Of a stretch of 64,000 nucleotides of DNA, positions 1 to 9,268 are shown piece after piece. Below the pieces are notes generated by a model. That model was not told the origin of the DNA and ran no database searches. It saw only the letters and a program-made list of their open reading frames with translations. Numbering within the stretch: position 1 is the first letter of the stretch; each line of letters begins with the position of its first letter. This DNA comes from Streptomyces massasporeus (GTDB lineage Bacteria > Actinomycetota > Actinomycetes > Streptomycetales > Streptomycetaceae): assembly GCF_014648995.1 (NCBI RefSeq), contig NZ_BMSE01000010.1, positions 201,992 through 265,991 on the forward strand, given 5' to 3'. Position numbers and translations under genes: made by a program.

Positions 1-280
1 CGTCACCCACCCAGCCCAACCCCCGCCCACCCGGCGGAGCCTCCGGTTGCGCGCGGCGCAACCCCACGGCAGCCTGGTGCGCGTCACGAGGTAGGCACAC
101 GCCGTGTCCCCGAGTACACCTTTCGACCCCGTTCGATCCCGTGGTTCACAAGGGCGTAACCGGCCATCGGCACGAATGGATAACGGCCCCGCGGCGAACC
201 GTTCCCAGGAGTGTCTACGCGCGTTAATGTGCGCCGAACCGAGCACCCATCGCGGGGCTTTGGAGAATGGGGAACTTCAG
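1..280. other. Upstream region of first BMP lipoprotein gene
   Basis: No convincing gene is visible in these 280 bases. The region holds the operator described separately at 214-227 and the ribosome-binding site of the lipoprotein gene (GGAG near 262 and GGGGAA near 269). The first 100 bases are GC-rich and give no recognisable coding signal; the gene to the left lies outside the window. Confidence 0.6.
214..227 (+). promoter_or_regulatory. Putative nucleoside-regulon operator (BMP lipoprotein 1)
   Basis: The 14-mer TCTACGCGCGTTAA is a near-palindrome centred on a CG step. It is identical to the site at 1507-1520 and shares the left arm TCTACGC with perfect sites in front of add and deoC. 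The right arm runs into a TTAAT sequence that could serve as a -10 element. It lies about 55 bases upstream of the ATG at 281. Confidence 0.65.
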
Positions 281-1324
281 ATGCGTCGGATTTCCAAACT
301 GACCCGTGTCGCGGTGGGGGTCGCGTCGCTCGGGCTCGTCGCCACGGCCTGCGGCGGCACCAGCAGTGACAGCGGCGACAGCGACAGCAACGACAAGGGC
401 CTCGCCATCGCGTACGACGTCGGTGGCAAGGGCGACCAGTCCTTCAACGACGCCGCCTACGCCGGCCTGACGAAGGCCAAGGACGAGTTCGGCTACAAGA
501 CGGCCGACATCGAGCCCACCGAGGGCGAGACGGACGCCGACAAGGAGCAGCGCCTGGCGTCGCTCGCCAAGCAGGGCTACAACCCGGTCATCGGCGTCGG
601 GTTCGCCTACGGCCCGGCGATGAAGGCCGTCGCCGCCAAGTACCCGAAGACCACCTTCGGCATCGTGGACTCGGTCGTCGAGGGCAAGAACGTCGCCTCC
701 CTCGTCTTCGCCGAGGAGCAGGCCTCGTACCTCGCCGGTGTCGCCGCCGCCAAGGCCACGAAGACCGACGTCGTCGGCTTCGTCGGCGGTGTCGACGTCC
801 CGCTGATCCACAAGTTCGAGGCGGGCTACAAGCAGGGCGTGCAGGACACCAACTCCAAGGTGAAGGTCCTGTCGCAGTACCTGACGCAGACGGCCGAGGA
901 GGGCGGCTTCTCCAGCCCCGACAAGGGCAAGGCCGCCGCCGAGGGCCAGATCGAGAAGAAGGCCGACGTGCTCTACGCGGCCGCCGGTCTGTCCGGCCAG
1001 GGCGTCATCGAGGCCGCGGCCAAGGCGAAGGTCTGGGCCATCGGCGTCGACTCCGACCAGTACAAGCAGGCCGCCCTGGCCCCGTACAAGAACTACATCC
1101 TGACCTCCGCGCTCAAGGACGTCGGCGGTGCGGTCTACACACTGGCCAAGTCGGTCAACGACGACAAGCCGCTGACCGGCACCCAGACGTTCGACCTGAA
1201 GGTCAAGGGCGTGGGCCTGTCGGAGTCCAACCCGGAGTACGCGAAGGTCGCGGGTCTTCAGGACGCCGTGAACAAGGCCAAGCAGGAGATCATCGACGGC
1301 AAGATCAAGGTCAACACCGAGTGA
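281..1324 (+). CDS. BMP/PnrA-type nucleoside-binding lipoprotein (copy 1)
   Basis: This is an extracytoplasmic solute-binding lipoprotein of the BMP (basic membrane protein)/PnrA family, which deliver purine and pyrimidine nucleosides to ABC importers. The start chosen is the ATG at 281, because it gives a 347-residue protein with a clean lipoprotein signal: basic N-terminus, hydrophobic core and lipobox ATAC with the modified Cys at residue 24. After a Ser/Asp-rich linker the mature domain begins with AYDVGGKGDQSFND, the family's ligand-pocket segment, and carries GVDSDQ near residue 250. A longer open frame reaches back to 104 but lacks a signal. It is followed by a strong terminator and by a close paralogue; the importer genes start 1.5 kb downstream. 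Nucleoside specificity is inferred from the neighbours. Confidence 0.92.
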   Translation: MRRISKLTRVAVGVASLGLVATACGGTSSDSGDSDSNDKGLAIAYDVGGKGDQSFNDAAYAGLTKAKDEFGYKTADIEPTEGETDADKEQRLASLAKQGYNPVIGVGFAYGPAMKAVAAKYPKTTFGIVDSVVEGKNVASLVFAEEQASYLAGVAAAKATKTDVVGFVGGVDVPLIHKFEAGYKQGVQDTNSKVKVLSQYLTQTAEEGGFSSPDKGKAAAEGQIEKKADVLYAAAGLSGQGVIEAAAKAKVWAIGVDSDQYKQAALAPYKNYILTSALKDVGGAVYTLAKSVNDDKPLTGTQTFDLKVKGVGLSESNPEYAKVAGLQDAVNKAKQEIIDGKIKVNTE

Positions 1325-1343
1325 GCCGACCGGTCTGACCAGC

Positions 1344-1382
1344 CGAAGCGGGCGGACACCCCCTGGGTGTCCGCCCGCTTCG
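1344..1382 (+). terminator. Rho-independent-type hairpin after BMP lipoprotein 1
   Basis: Perfect 18-bp stem (CGAAGCGGGCGGACACCC and its complement) around a 3-base loop, beginning 20 bases after the stop codon. There is no U-tract, as is common in Streptomyces. It implies that the first lipoprotein gene is largely monocistronic. Confidence 0.85.
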
Positions 1383-1506
1383 CGCTGTCCGGAGCGGATC
1401 ACCCAGCGCCACGCCCCGTTTGCGGTCGGCAACGCCCCGGTCATGGGCGGGTGATGGCTTGGGCACGGGCGCATAACAAGGTGGACAGAAGGGGTTTTCA
1501 GGCAGG

Positions 1507-1520
1507 TCTACGCGCGTTAA
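1507..1520 (+). promoter_or_regulatory. Putative nucleoside-regulon operator (BMP lipoprotein 2)
   Basis: Same 14-mer, TCTACGCGCGTTAA, as at 214-227, again followed by T to give a TTAAT -10-like sequence. It sits about 78 bases before the ATG at 1598. The exact repetition in front of two paralogous genes argues that promoter and gene were duplicated together. Confidence 0.65.
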
Positions 1521-1597
1521 TCTGCGGCGAAGCCAGCGCTGAAGCTGAACCGTCCCGGCGCTGTGCGACCTCGGTTGTACGACAGGAGCACCCACAC

Positions 1598-2644
1598 ATG
1601 CGCCGGATTTCCCGGATCACGGTCGCAGGCGCAGCGACCGCCTCCCTGGCCCTCGCCCTCTCCGCCTGCGGCAGCACCTCGACCTCCGGGTCGTCCGACT
1701 CGAAGGGCGACAAGGGGCTCGCCATTGCGTACGACGTCGGCGGCAAGGGCGACCAGTCCTTCAACGACGCCGCGTACGCGGGCCTGGAGCAGGCGAAGAA
1801 GGAGTTCGGGTACCAGACGGCCGACGTGGAGCCCACCGAGGGTGAGACGGACGCCGACAAGGAGCAGCGCCTGGTCTCCCTGGCCAAGCAGGGTCACAAC
1901 CCGGTCATCGGTGTCGGCTACGCGTACGCCGCGGCCGTCAAGGGTGCCGCGGAGAAGTTCCCGGACACCACCTTCGGCATCGTCGACGACGCCACGATCA
2001 ACACCAAGAACGTCGCCGACCTGGTCTTCAACGAGGAGCAGGCCTCCTACCTGGCCGGTGTCGCCGCCGCCAAGACCTCCAAGTCGAAGGTCGTCGGCTT
2101 CGTCGGCGGTGTGGACATCCCGCTGATCCACAAGTTCCAGGCGGGCTTCGCGCAGGGCGTCAAGGACACCGACCCGAAGGTCAAGGTGCTCTCGCAGTAC
2201 CTCACCCAGACGGCCGAGGAGGGCGGTTTCGCCAGCCCCGACAAGGGCAAGACGGCCGCCGAGGGGCAGATCGAGAAGAAGGCCGACGTGGTCTACGCGG
2301 CCGCCGGCCTGTCCGGTCAGGGTGTCATCGAGGCCGCGGCCACCCAGAAGGTGTGGGCCATCGGTGTCGACTCCGACCAGTACCAGCAGGAAGCCCTTGC
2401 CAAGTACAAGGACTCCATCCTGACCTCGGCGATGAAGGACGTCGCCAAGGCGGTGTACAACCTGGCGAAGTCGGTCGAGGACGGCAAGCCCGAGACCGGT
2501 ATCGTTCGTGGCGATCTGAAGACCGGCGAGGTGAGCCTGTCGAACTCCAATCCGAAGTTCGCGGACGACGCCGAGCTCCAGGCAGCCATCAAGACGGCCA
2601 AGGAGAAGATCATCAGCGGCGAGATCAAGGTCAAGAGCAGCTGA
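1598..2644 (+). CDS. BMP/PnrA-type nucleoside-binding lipoprotein (copy 2)
   Basis: Second nucleoside-binding lipoprotein of the BMP/PnrA family, 348 residues and closely similar to the preceding gene over its whole length. The ATG at 1598 is preceded by AGGAG and gives a standard lipoprotein signal with lipobox LSAC and Cys at residue 24. The same AYDVGGKGDQSFND opening and GVDSDQ segment are present. The copies differ mainly in the C-terminal third and the linker, which could tune ligand preference. It lies directly upstream of the ATPase and two permease genes, so it is the most likely dedicated binding protein of that importer. A small hairpin and another operator separate it from the ATPase gene. 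Confidence 0.92.
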   Translation: MRRISRITVAGAATASLALALSACGSTSTSGSSDSKGDKGLAIAYDVGGKGDQSFNDAAYAGLEQAKKEFGYQTADVEPTEGETDADKEQRLVSLAKQGHNPVIGVGYAYAAAVKGAAEKFPDTTFGIVDDATINTKNVADLVFNEEQASYLAGVAAAKTSKSKVVGFVGGVDIPLIHKFQAGFAQGVKDTDPKVKVLSQYLTQTAEEGGFASPDKGKTAAEGQIEKKADVVYAAAGLSGQGVIEAAATQKVWAIGVDSDQYQQEALAKYKDSILTSAMKDVAKAVYNLAKSVEDGKPETGIVRGDLKTGEVSLSNSNPKFADDAELQAAIKTAKEKIISGEIKVKSS

Positions 2645-2668
2645 CGAGCGACTGCCTCGAAGCAGGCG

Positions 2669-2685
2669 GTAACCCCCGGGGTTAC
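2669..2685 (+). terminator. Short hairpin between lipoprotein 2 and importer genes
   Basis: GTAACCCC-C-GGGGTTAC is a perfect 8-bp inverted repeat about 25 bases after the lipoprotein stop. The loop is only one base, so it may act as a weak terminator or mRNA-stabilising hairpin that leaves more lipoprotein than importer transcript. It could alternatively be a protein-binding site. Confidence 0.4.
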
Positions 2686-2765
2686 GTCCGCTCGACGGGG
2701 TACGGGGAGCTGCTCCTCGTGCCCCGTTGCCGCGGGGCGTCGGCCCCTTTGTATGCCGTAGGGGC

Positions 2766-2779
2766 GCTACGCGCGTAGA
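2766..2779 (+). promoter_or_regulatory. Putative nucleoside-regulon operator (importer operon)
   Basis: GCTACGCGCGTAGA contains the perfect 12-bp palindrome CTACGCGCGTAG (2767-2778). It lies upstream of the AGGAG ribosome-binding site (2794-2798) of the ATPase gene and is therefore placed to control the importer-cdd-deoA operon. Confidence 0.7.
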
Positions 2780-2854
2780 CGGCCCCCGTCCCCAGGAGAG
2801 TGCGCCATCAACGCGTCCAGCAGCCCTCCGGCCGGAGCGGCGGTCAACGAATCG

Positions 2855-4426
2855 GTGACCGCCGTCGAACTCGCCGGGATCACCAAGCGTTTCCCCGGAG
2901 TCGTGGCCAACCACGACATCCACCTCAGCGTCCGCAAGGGCACCGTGCACGCCCTCGTCGGCGAGAACGGCGCCGGCAAGTCCACGCTGATGAAGATCCT
3001 CTACGGCATGCAGAAGCCGGACGAGGGCACCATCGCCGTGGGCGGCGAGCAGGTCACCTTCTCGTCGCCGGCCGACGCCATCGTCCGCGGCATCGGCATG
3101 GTCCACCAGCACTTCATGCTCGCCGACAACCTCACGGTCCTCGAGAACGTGGTCCTCGGCAGCGAGAAGCTCTACGGCATCGGCGCCAAGGCCCGCCGCA
3201 AGATCAAGGAGCTCTCCGAGCGCTACGGCCTCGGCGTCAAGCCCGACCTCCTCGTCGAGGAGCTCGGCGTCGCCGCCCGCCAGCGCGTGGAGATCCTCAA
3301 GGTCCTCTACCGCGGCGCGACCACCCTCATCCTCGACGAGCCGACCGCCGTGCTCGTGCCGCAGGAAGTGGACGCGCTCTTCGCCAACCTGCGCGAACTG
3401 CGCTCCGAGGGCCTGTCGGTCATCTTCATCTCGCACAAGCTCGGCGAGGTGCTCTCCGTCGCCGACGAGATCACCGTCATCCGCCGCGGCACCACCGTCG
3501 GCACGGCCGTCCCGGCCGAGACGACGCCCCGTCAGCTCGCCGAGATGATGGTCGGCAGCGAGCTGCCCACGCCCGAGACGGCCGAGTCCACGGTCACCGA
3601 CCGCCCGGTCATCACCGTCGACCAGGTGCGCCTCGCGGCCCCCGGCGGCAAGGCCCTCCTCGACGACATCAGCTTCACCATCCACGCGGGCGAGGTCCTC
3701 GGCATCGCCGGCGTCGAGGGCAACGGCCAGACCGAACTGGTCGACGCACTCATCGGCCTGCGGTCCGCCGACAGCGGCACCATCCGGCTCGCCGACGAGG
3801 AGATCACCGCCTGGCCCACCCGCCGGCGCCGCGAGCAGGGCATCGGCTACATCCCCGAGGACCGGCACCGCCATGGCCTCCTCCTGGAGGCACCCCTCTG
3901 GGAGAACCGCATCCTCGGCCACGTCACGGAGAAGCCCCTCGCCAAGGGCGTCTGGCTGGACCCGAAGGCGGCCCAGGAGGACACCCGCCGGATCGTGACG
4001 GAGTACGACGTCCGCACCCCCGGCATCGACGTCACCGCCGCGTCCCTGTCCGGCGGCAACCAGCAGAAGCTGATCGTCGGCCGCGAGATGAGTCACAAGC
4101 CGCGCTTCCTCATCGCCGCGCACCCCACCCGGGGTGTGGACGTCGGTGCCCAGGCCGCCATCTGGGACCACATCCGCGACGCCCGCCGCGAGGGCCTGGC
4201 CGTGCTGCTGATCTCCGCAGACCTCGACGAGCTGATCGGCCTGTCCGACACGCTCCGCGTGATCTACAACGGCAAGCTGGTCGCCGACGCCGACCCGGCC
4301 ACCATCACCCCCGAGGAGCTCGGCTCGGCCATGACCGGTGCCGCCACCGGGCACCTCGCGCACGACGACACCCCCGAGATCTCGAAGGCCGACGCCCCCG
4401 AGTCTCCGGAAGACGAGGCCCGCTGA
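2855..4426 (+). CDS. Nucleoside ABC transporter, duplicated ATPase subunit
   Basis: Cytoplasmic ATPase of a sugar/nucleoside-type ABC importer, 523 residues with two fused ABC domains, the layout of the RbsA/BmpA-type (YufO-like) family. Domain 1 has Walker A GENGAGKST at residues 36-44 and Walker B LDEPTAV. Domain 2 has a degenerate Walker A (GVEGNGQTE) and signature LSGGNQQK, the usual asymmetry of this family. The GTG at 2855 is the first conventional in-frame start, but it has no close Shine-Dalgarno. The good one (AGGAG, 2794-2798) is followed 8 bases later by an in-frame ATC at 2807 with no stop between, so the true N-terminus may be 16 residues longer. The stop overlaps the ATG of the next gene (TGATG). 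Confidence 0.93.
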   Translation: MTAVELAGITKRFPGVVANHDIHLSVRKGTVHALVGENGAGKSTLMKILYGMQKPDEGTIAVGGEQVTFSSPADAIVRGIGMVHQHFMLADNLTVLENVVLGSEKLYGIGAKARRKIKELSERYGLGVKPDLLVEELGVAARQRVEILKVLYRGATTLILDEPTAVLVPQEVDALFANLRELRSEGLSVIFISHKLGEVLSVADEITVIRRGTTVGTAVPAETTPRQLAEMMVGSELPTPETAESTVTDRPVITVDQVRLAAPGGKALLDDISFTIHAGEVLGIAGVEGNGQTELVDALIGLRSADSGTIRLADEEITAWPTRRRREQGIGYIPEDRHRHGLLLEAPLWENRILGHVTEKPLAKGVWLDPKAAQEDTRRIVTEYDVRTPGIDVTAASLSGGNQQKLIVGREMSHKPRFLIAAHPTRGVDVGAQAAIWDHIRDARREGLAVLLISADLDELIGLSDTLRVIYNGKLVADADPATITPEELGSAMTGAATGHLAHDDTPEISKADAPESPEDEAR

Positions 4427-5544
4427 TGAAGAAGTTCGACAAGGAGCGCGTGCTCCTCGCGGTGGCCGGACCGGTCATCGCGCTGGCCGTGGCCTTCGTC
4501 CTGAGCGCGATCGTGTTGCTCGCGTCGGGCAAGAGCCCCTTCGAGCCGTTCGCCCTGATGTTCGAGCAGCTGGGCTTCTCCGACATCCAGGTCCTGATCA
4601 TCAACCAGGCCTCGATGTACTACATCGCGGCCCTCGCGGTGGCCATCGGCTTCCGGATGAACCTGTTCAACATCGGCGTCGACGGCCAGTACCAGCTCGG
4701 CGCCATGATGGCCGCCGTCGTCGGCGCCCATGTGAACATGCCGGCCGCCCTCCAGGTCCCGTTGCTGCTCCTGACCGCCGTCCTCACCGGCGCCTTCTGG
4801 GCCGGCATCGCCGGTGTCCTCAAGGTCACCCGCGGCGTCAGCGAGGTCGTCGCCACGATCATGCTCAACGCGATCGCCACCTCCGTGATCGCCTACCTGT
4901 GGCTGCCGGACGTCTTCGGTGTGAAGGTCGGCAACAACAACACCACCGGCGAGATGTACGAGTCCGGCTGGATCCCCGGGATCAGCCTGGGCGACTCCGG
5001 CGAGATCTACGGCCTGGTGCTGCTCGCCGTCCTGCTCGGCATCGGCTACTGGGTCGTCCTCAACCGCACCCGCTTCGGCTTCGACCTGCGCGCCTCCGGC
5101 GCGTCGCAGACCGCCGCCGCGGCCAGTGGCGTGGACCCCAAGCGCATGGTGCTCAGCGCCATGCTGATCTCCGGCGGCATCGCGGGCCTCGCCGGCCTGC
5201 CGATCCTGCTCGGCGACACCCACACCTACAGCCTGAACTTCCCCACCGGCATCGGCTTCCTCGGTATCGGCATCGCCCTGCTCGGCCGCAACAGCCCCGT
5301 CGGCATCGCCTTCGCCGCCCTGCTGTGGGCCTGGCTCGACAAGGCCTCGCCCGAGCTGGACTTCCACGGCTACGACAAGGAGATCGCGGTCATCATGCAG
5401 GGCCTGATCGTCCTCTCGGTCGTCGTCTCCTACGAGGCCGTCCGCGAATGGGGTCTGCGCCGCCAGCAGCGTCGCGTCGGCGCCGAACTCGCCGCCGGAC
5501 ACGTCCTCGGCGCTCAGAACACGAAGGAGGTGGCTGGCCGATGA
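4426..5544 (+). CDS. Nucleoside ABC transporter permease 1 (YufP-like)
   Basis: Integral membrane permease of the branched-chain/sugar type found in BMP-linked nucleoside importers; 372 residues with multiple hydrophobic helices. The motif NLFNIGVDGQYQLGA near residue 75 is the characteristic loop of this permease family, and a GLPILLGDTH segment follows near residue 255. The ATG overlaps the ATPase stop by one base and the gene's own stop overlaps the next ATG by four bases, so translation of all three importer genes is coupled. It should form a heterodimeric channel with the following permease and receive ligand from the lipoproteins upstream. Confidence 0.92.
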   Translation: MKKFDKERVLLAVAGPVIALAVAFVLSAIVLLASGKSPFEPFALMFEQLGFSDIQVLIINQASMYYIAALAVAIGFRMNLFNIGVDGQYQLGAMMAAVVGAHVNMPAALQVPLLLLTAVLTGAFWAGIAGVLKVTRGVSEVVATIMLNAIATSVIAYLWLPDVFGVKVGNNNTTGEMYESGWIPGISLGDSGEIYGLVLLAVLLGIGYWVVLNRTRFGFDLRASGASQTAAAASGVDPKRMVLSAMLISGGIAGLAGLPILLGDTHTYSLNFPTGIGFLGIGIALLGRNSPVGIAFAALLWAWLDKASPELDFHGYDKEIAVIMQGLIVLSVVVSYEAVREWGLRRQQRRVGAELAAGHVLGAQNTKEVAGR

Positions 5545-6806
5545 CCACCGCGACCGACGTCAACCAGCCCACGCTGCAGCCCGCGGCGCCGACCGGCCGC
5601 CGCCTGTCGTGGCCCGTGCTGCTGCTCATCATCGCCGGAGGCCTGGCGCTCACCTCGATCGTCCGCCTCATCACCGGCGCCGACGGCATCACCAACGTCA
5701 GCCAGATGTCCACCGCGCTCCAACTCGCCGTGCCGATCGGCCTCGCCGGTCTCGGCGGCCTGTGGGCCGAGCGCGCGGGCGTGGTCAACATCGGCCTCGA
5801 GGGCATGATGATCCTCGGCACCTGGTTCGGCGCCTGGGCCGGCTTCCAGTGGGGCCCCTGGACGGGTGTCCTGGTCGGCATCCTCGGCGGCGCGATCGGC
5901 GGTCTCCTGCACGCCCTCGTGACCGTCACGTTCAACGTCAACCACATCGTCTCCGGTGTGGCCATCAACATCCTCGCCCTCGGCGCCACCCGCTACCTCG
6001 CGCCCCTCGCCTTCGAGGGCCACACGGGCGGTTCCGCCAAGCAGTCGCCGGCGGTGGAATCCCTCGGCCACTTCACGGTGCCGGGGCTGTCCGACGCGCT
6101 GCGGGACCTGAACAACCAGGGCTGGTTCTTCGTCTCCGACATCGCCGGTCTGCTCGGTGGCCTGGTCACCAACGTGTCCTGGCTGACCCTGATCGCCATC
6201 GCGCTGATCCCCGCCACCTGGTGGATCCTGTGGCGCACCGCGTTCGGCCTGCGCCTGCGCTCCTGCGGAGAGAACCCGATCGCCGCCGAGTCCCTCGGCG
6301 TCAACGTCTACAAGTACAAGTACATCGCCGTCGTCATCTCCGGCGGCCTGGCCGGCCTCGGCGGTGTCTTCCTGTCCATCGTGGCCAACCCCTTCTACCT
6401 GGAGGGCCAGGTCAGCGGACGCGGCTTCATCGGCCTCGCGGCGATGATCTTCGGCAACTGGATGCCGGGCGGCCTCGCCCTCGGCGCGGGCCTGTTCGGC
6501 TACACCGACAGCCTCAACCTGCGCGGCGGTTCCGCCAACGTCCACGCGTTGCTGCTGCTCGGCGCGTTGCTGCTGATCATCGGGGCGATCTTCCTGGTGG
6601 TCCGCAAGAAGTACGCCCCGTCGATGATCACCGCGGTCGTCGCCGCCCTGGTGTTCGCCTGGTACGCCACCACCGACGAGGTCCCGAACCAGGTCGTCTC
6701 CGCCACGCCGTACGTCATCACCCTGGTGGTCCTCGCCATGTCGGCCCAGCGGCTGCGCATGCCCAAGGCGGACGGGCTGCCGTACCGGAAGGGGCAGGGC
6801 AAGTGA
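5541..6806 (+). CDS. Nucleoside ABC transporter permease 2 (YufQ-like)
   Basis: Second membrane permease of the importer, 421 residues, longer than its partner because of an extended N-terminus and a C-terminal hydrophobic extension. It carries the matching family loop VVNIGLEGMMILG near residue 78 and many transmembrane segments. The ATG overlaps the stop of permease 1 (ATGA). Its own stop overlaps the GTG of cytidine deaminase, so import and the first catabolic step are translated as one unit. That coupling is direct evidence that nucleosides, probably pyrimidines included, are the substrate. Confidence 0.92.
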   Translation: MTTATDVNQPTLQPAAPTGRRLSWPVLLLIIAGGLALTSIVRLITGADGITNVSQMSTALQLAVPIGLAGLGGLWAERAGVVNIGLEGMMILGTWFGAWAGFQWGPWTGVLVGILGGAIGGLLHALVTVTFNVNHIVSGVAINILALGATRYLAPLAFEGHTGGSAKQSPAVESLGHFTVPGLSDALRDLNNQGWFFVSDIAGLLGGLVTNVSWLTLIAIALIPATWWILWRTAFGLRLRSCGENPIAAESLGVNVYKYKYIAVVISGGLAGLGGVFLSIVANPFYLEGQVSGRGFIGLAAMIFGNWMPGGLALGAGLFGYTDSLNLRGGSANVHALLLLGALLLIIGAIFLVVRKKYAPSMITAVVAALVFAWYATTDEVPNQVVSATPYVITLVVLAMSAQRLRMPKADGLPYRKGQGK

Positions 6807-7207
6807 CCGGCTCCGGCCCGGCCGTCGACTGGGAGAAGCTGCGTGCGGTGGCCCGGGACGCCATGTCCCGGGCGTACGCCCCGTACTCCGGCTACCCGGT
6901 CGGAGTGGCGGCCCTGGTCGACGACGGCCGGATCATCTCCGGCTGCAACGTCGAGAACGCCTCGTACGGCCTCGGCCTGTGCGCCGAGTGCGGCCTGGTG
7001 TCCGAGCTGCACAACACCGGCGGCGGCCGGCTGACGCACTTCACCTGCGTCGACCGCCACGGCGACACACTCGTCCCGTGCGGCCGCTGCCGTCAGCTGC
7101 TCCACGAGTTCGGCGGCCCGGAGATGCTGCTGGAGACCCCCGCGGGGATCCTGCCGCTCTCGCAGATGCTGCCCCAGGCCTTCGGCCCGGAACACCTCAG
7201 CAAGTAA
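6803..7207 (+). CDS. cdd: Cytidine deaminase
   Basis: Converts cytidine and deoxycytidine to uridine and deoxyuridine with release of ammonia; cytoplasmic, homotetrameric in this short class. The 134-residue protein shows the zinc/catalytic pattern CAE in a NVENASYGLGLCAECG segment and the second zinc pair PCGRC near residue 93, as in Bacillus-type enzymes. The GTG start overlaps the permease stop by three bases. About 85 bases separate it from thymidine phosphorylase, which consumes the uridine/thymidine side of the pathway. Confidence 0.95.
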   Translation: MTGSGPAVDWEKLRAVARDAMSRAYAPYSGYPVGVAALVDDGRIISGCNVENASYGLGLCAECGLVSELHNTGGGRLTHFTCVDRHGDTLVPCGRCRQLLHEFGGPEMLLETPAGILPLSQMLPQAFGPEHLSK

Positions 7208-7292
7208 CCACCGTGCGGCCCCTCTGAGTTGCTCACGCGACCGGCTCAGGGGGGCCGTACGGCTTCTGGAATCCTCGGAAGGAAGCCAAGCC

Positions 7293-8576
<1,284 letters not shown>

Positions 8577-8599
8577 CCAGGCGGTTTCCCCTTCGGGAA

Positions 8600-8631
8600 A
8601 ACGGGACCGGTGGACCCCCGCCGGTCCCGTT
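8600..8631 (+). terminator. Hairpin terminator after deoA
   Basis: AACGGGACCGG and its exact complement CCGGTCCCGTT enclose a 10-base loop, 24 bases after the deoA stop. A smaller TTTCCCCTTCGGGAAA hairpin lies just before it. This marks the end of the importer-cdd-deoA operon. Confidence 0.8.
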
Positions 8632-8672
8632 CGGCATGCTGGGATCGGTGACGCACCGATTGGAGAACCGCC

Positions 8673-9267
8673 ATGAGCGCACTCACCGTCGACCACTCGC
8701 CGGCCAACGGGCACGAGTGGGACGACCTCGTCCGGATCTGGCAGGAGACGGACGCGCCAGAGGGCTGCAAGGTGGAGATCATCGAGGGGATCGTCACCGT
8801 GGCACCACCGTCGTCAAACGCCCACAACGACATCGCTGACCTGGTTCAGCGAGCCTTGTACGAGGTCATCCCCAGGCACTGGGGCATCTACCAGACCCTG
8901 GGTACGGCGGTCCCGTCCCGTGACGGGCTCTATATTCCTGATCTCGCGGTAGCCCCCAGGCAGGTGCTGCGTGACGAGGGTGGCAACTTCATCCCAGCGG
9001 CTGCGGCCGGACTCATCGTCGAGATCACGTCCAAGTCGAACGCGGCGCACGACCGGATCAAAAAGGGCCGCAGGCTACGCCCAGGCGGGTGTCCCGCTGT
9101 ATCTGCTCATCGACGGCTGGGCCCCCGGCGGTCCCACCATCACGCTCTACGGCGAACCGCAACGGGATGTCTACCGGGTTCTCGACGCGGGCAAGTTCGG
9201 AGAACTCATCACGCTGCCCGAGCCCTTCGGCCTCGACCTCGACACCGGTGAGTTCGCCGAGAAGTGA
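8673..9267 (+). pseudogene. Uma2-family (PD-(D/E)XK-like) protein, frameshifted
   Basis: Uma2 family (DUF820), a restriction-endonuclease-like fold that is abundant in Streptomyces and of unknown biological role. The frame from ATG 8673 (GGAGA upstream) shows the family landmarks VEIIEG, PDLAVAP and VEITSKS up to residue ~130. The frame then derails in an A5G3 run at 9060-9067: the expected C-terminal half (AGYAQAGVPLYLLIDGW onward to GEFAEK) continues in the +1 frame and ends at 9267. Removing one base from the run restores a continuous gene of normal size (~197 residues). It may be a real pseudogene or a homopolymer sequencing error. The unshifted frame stops at 9251 with a basic, non-homologous tail. 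Confidence 0.75.
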
Positions 9268-9268
9268 G

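Noticed and set aside
2800..2802. GTG right after AGGAG as start of the ATPase gene
   Set aside because: It is out of frame with the ATPase; its frame gives only a Arg/His/Pro-rich shadow product before merging with permease 1.
1517..4363. Very long antisense open frame opposite the lipoprotein and ATPase genes
   Set aside because: Translation is a low-complexity Asp/Gly/Val/Leu/Arg-rich product, the usual antisense shadow of high-GC genes. The same applies to long frames opposite 25-28.5, 52.3-55.6 and 61.1-63.4 kb.
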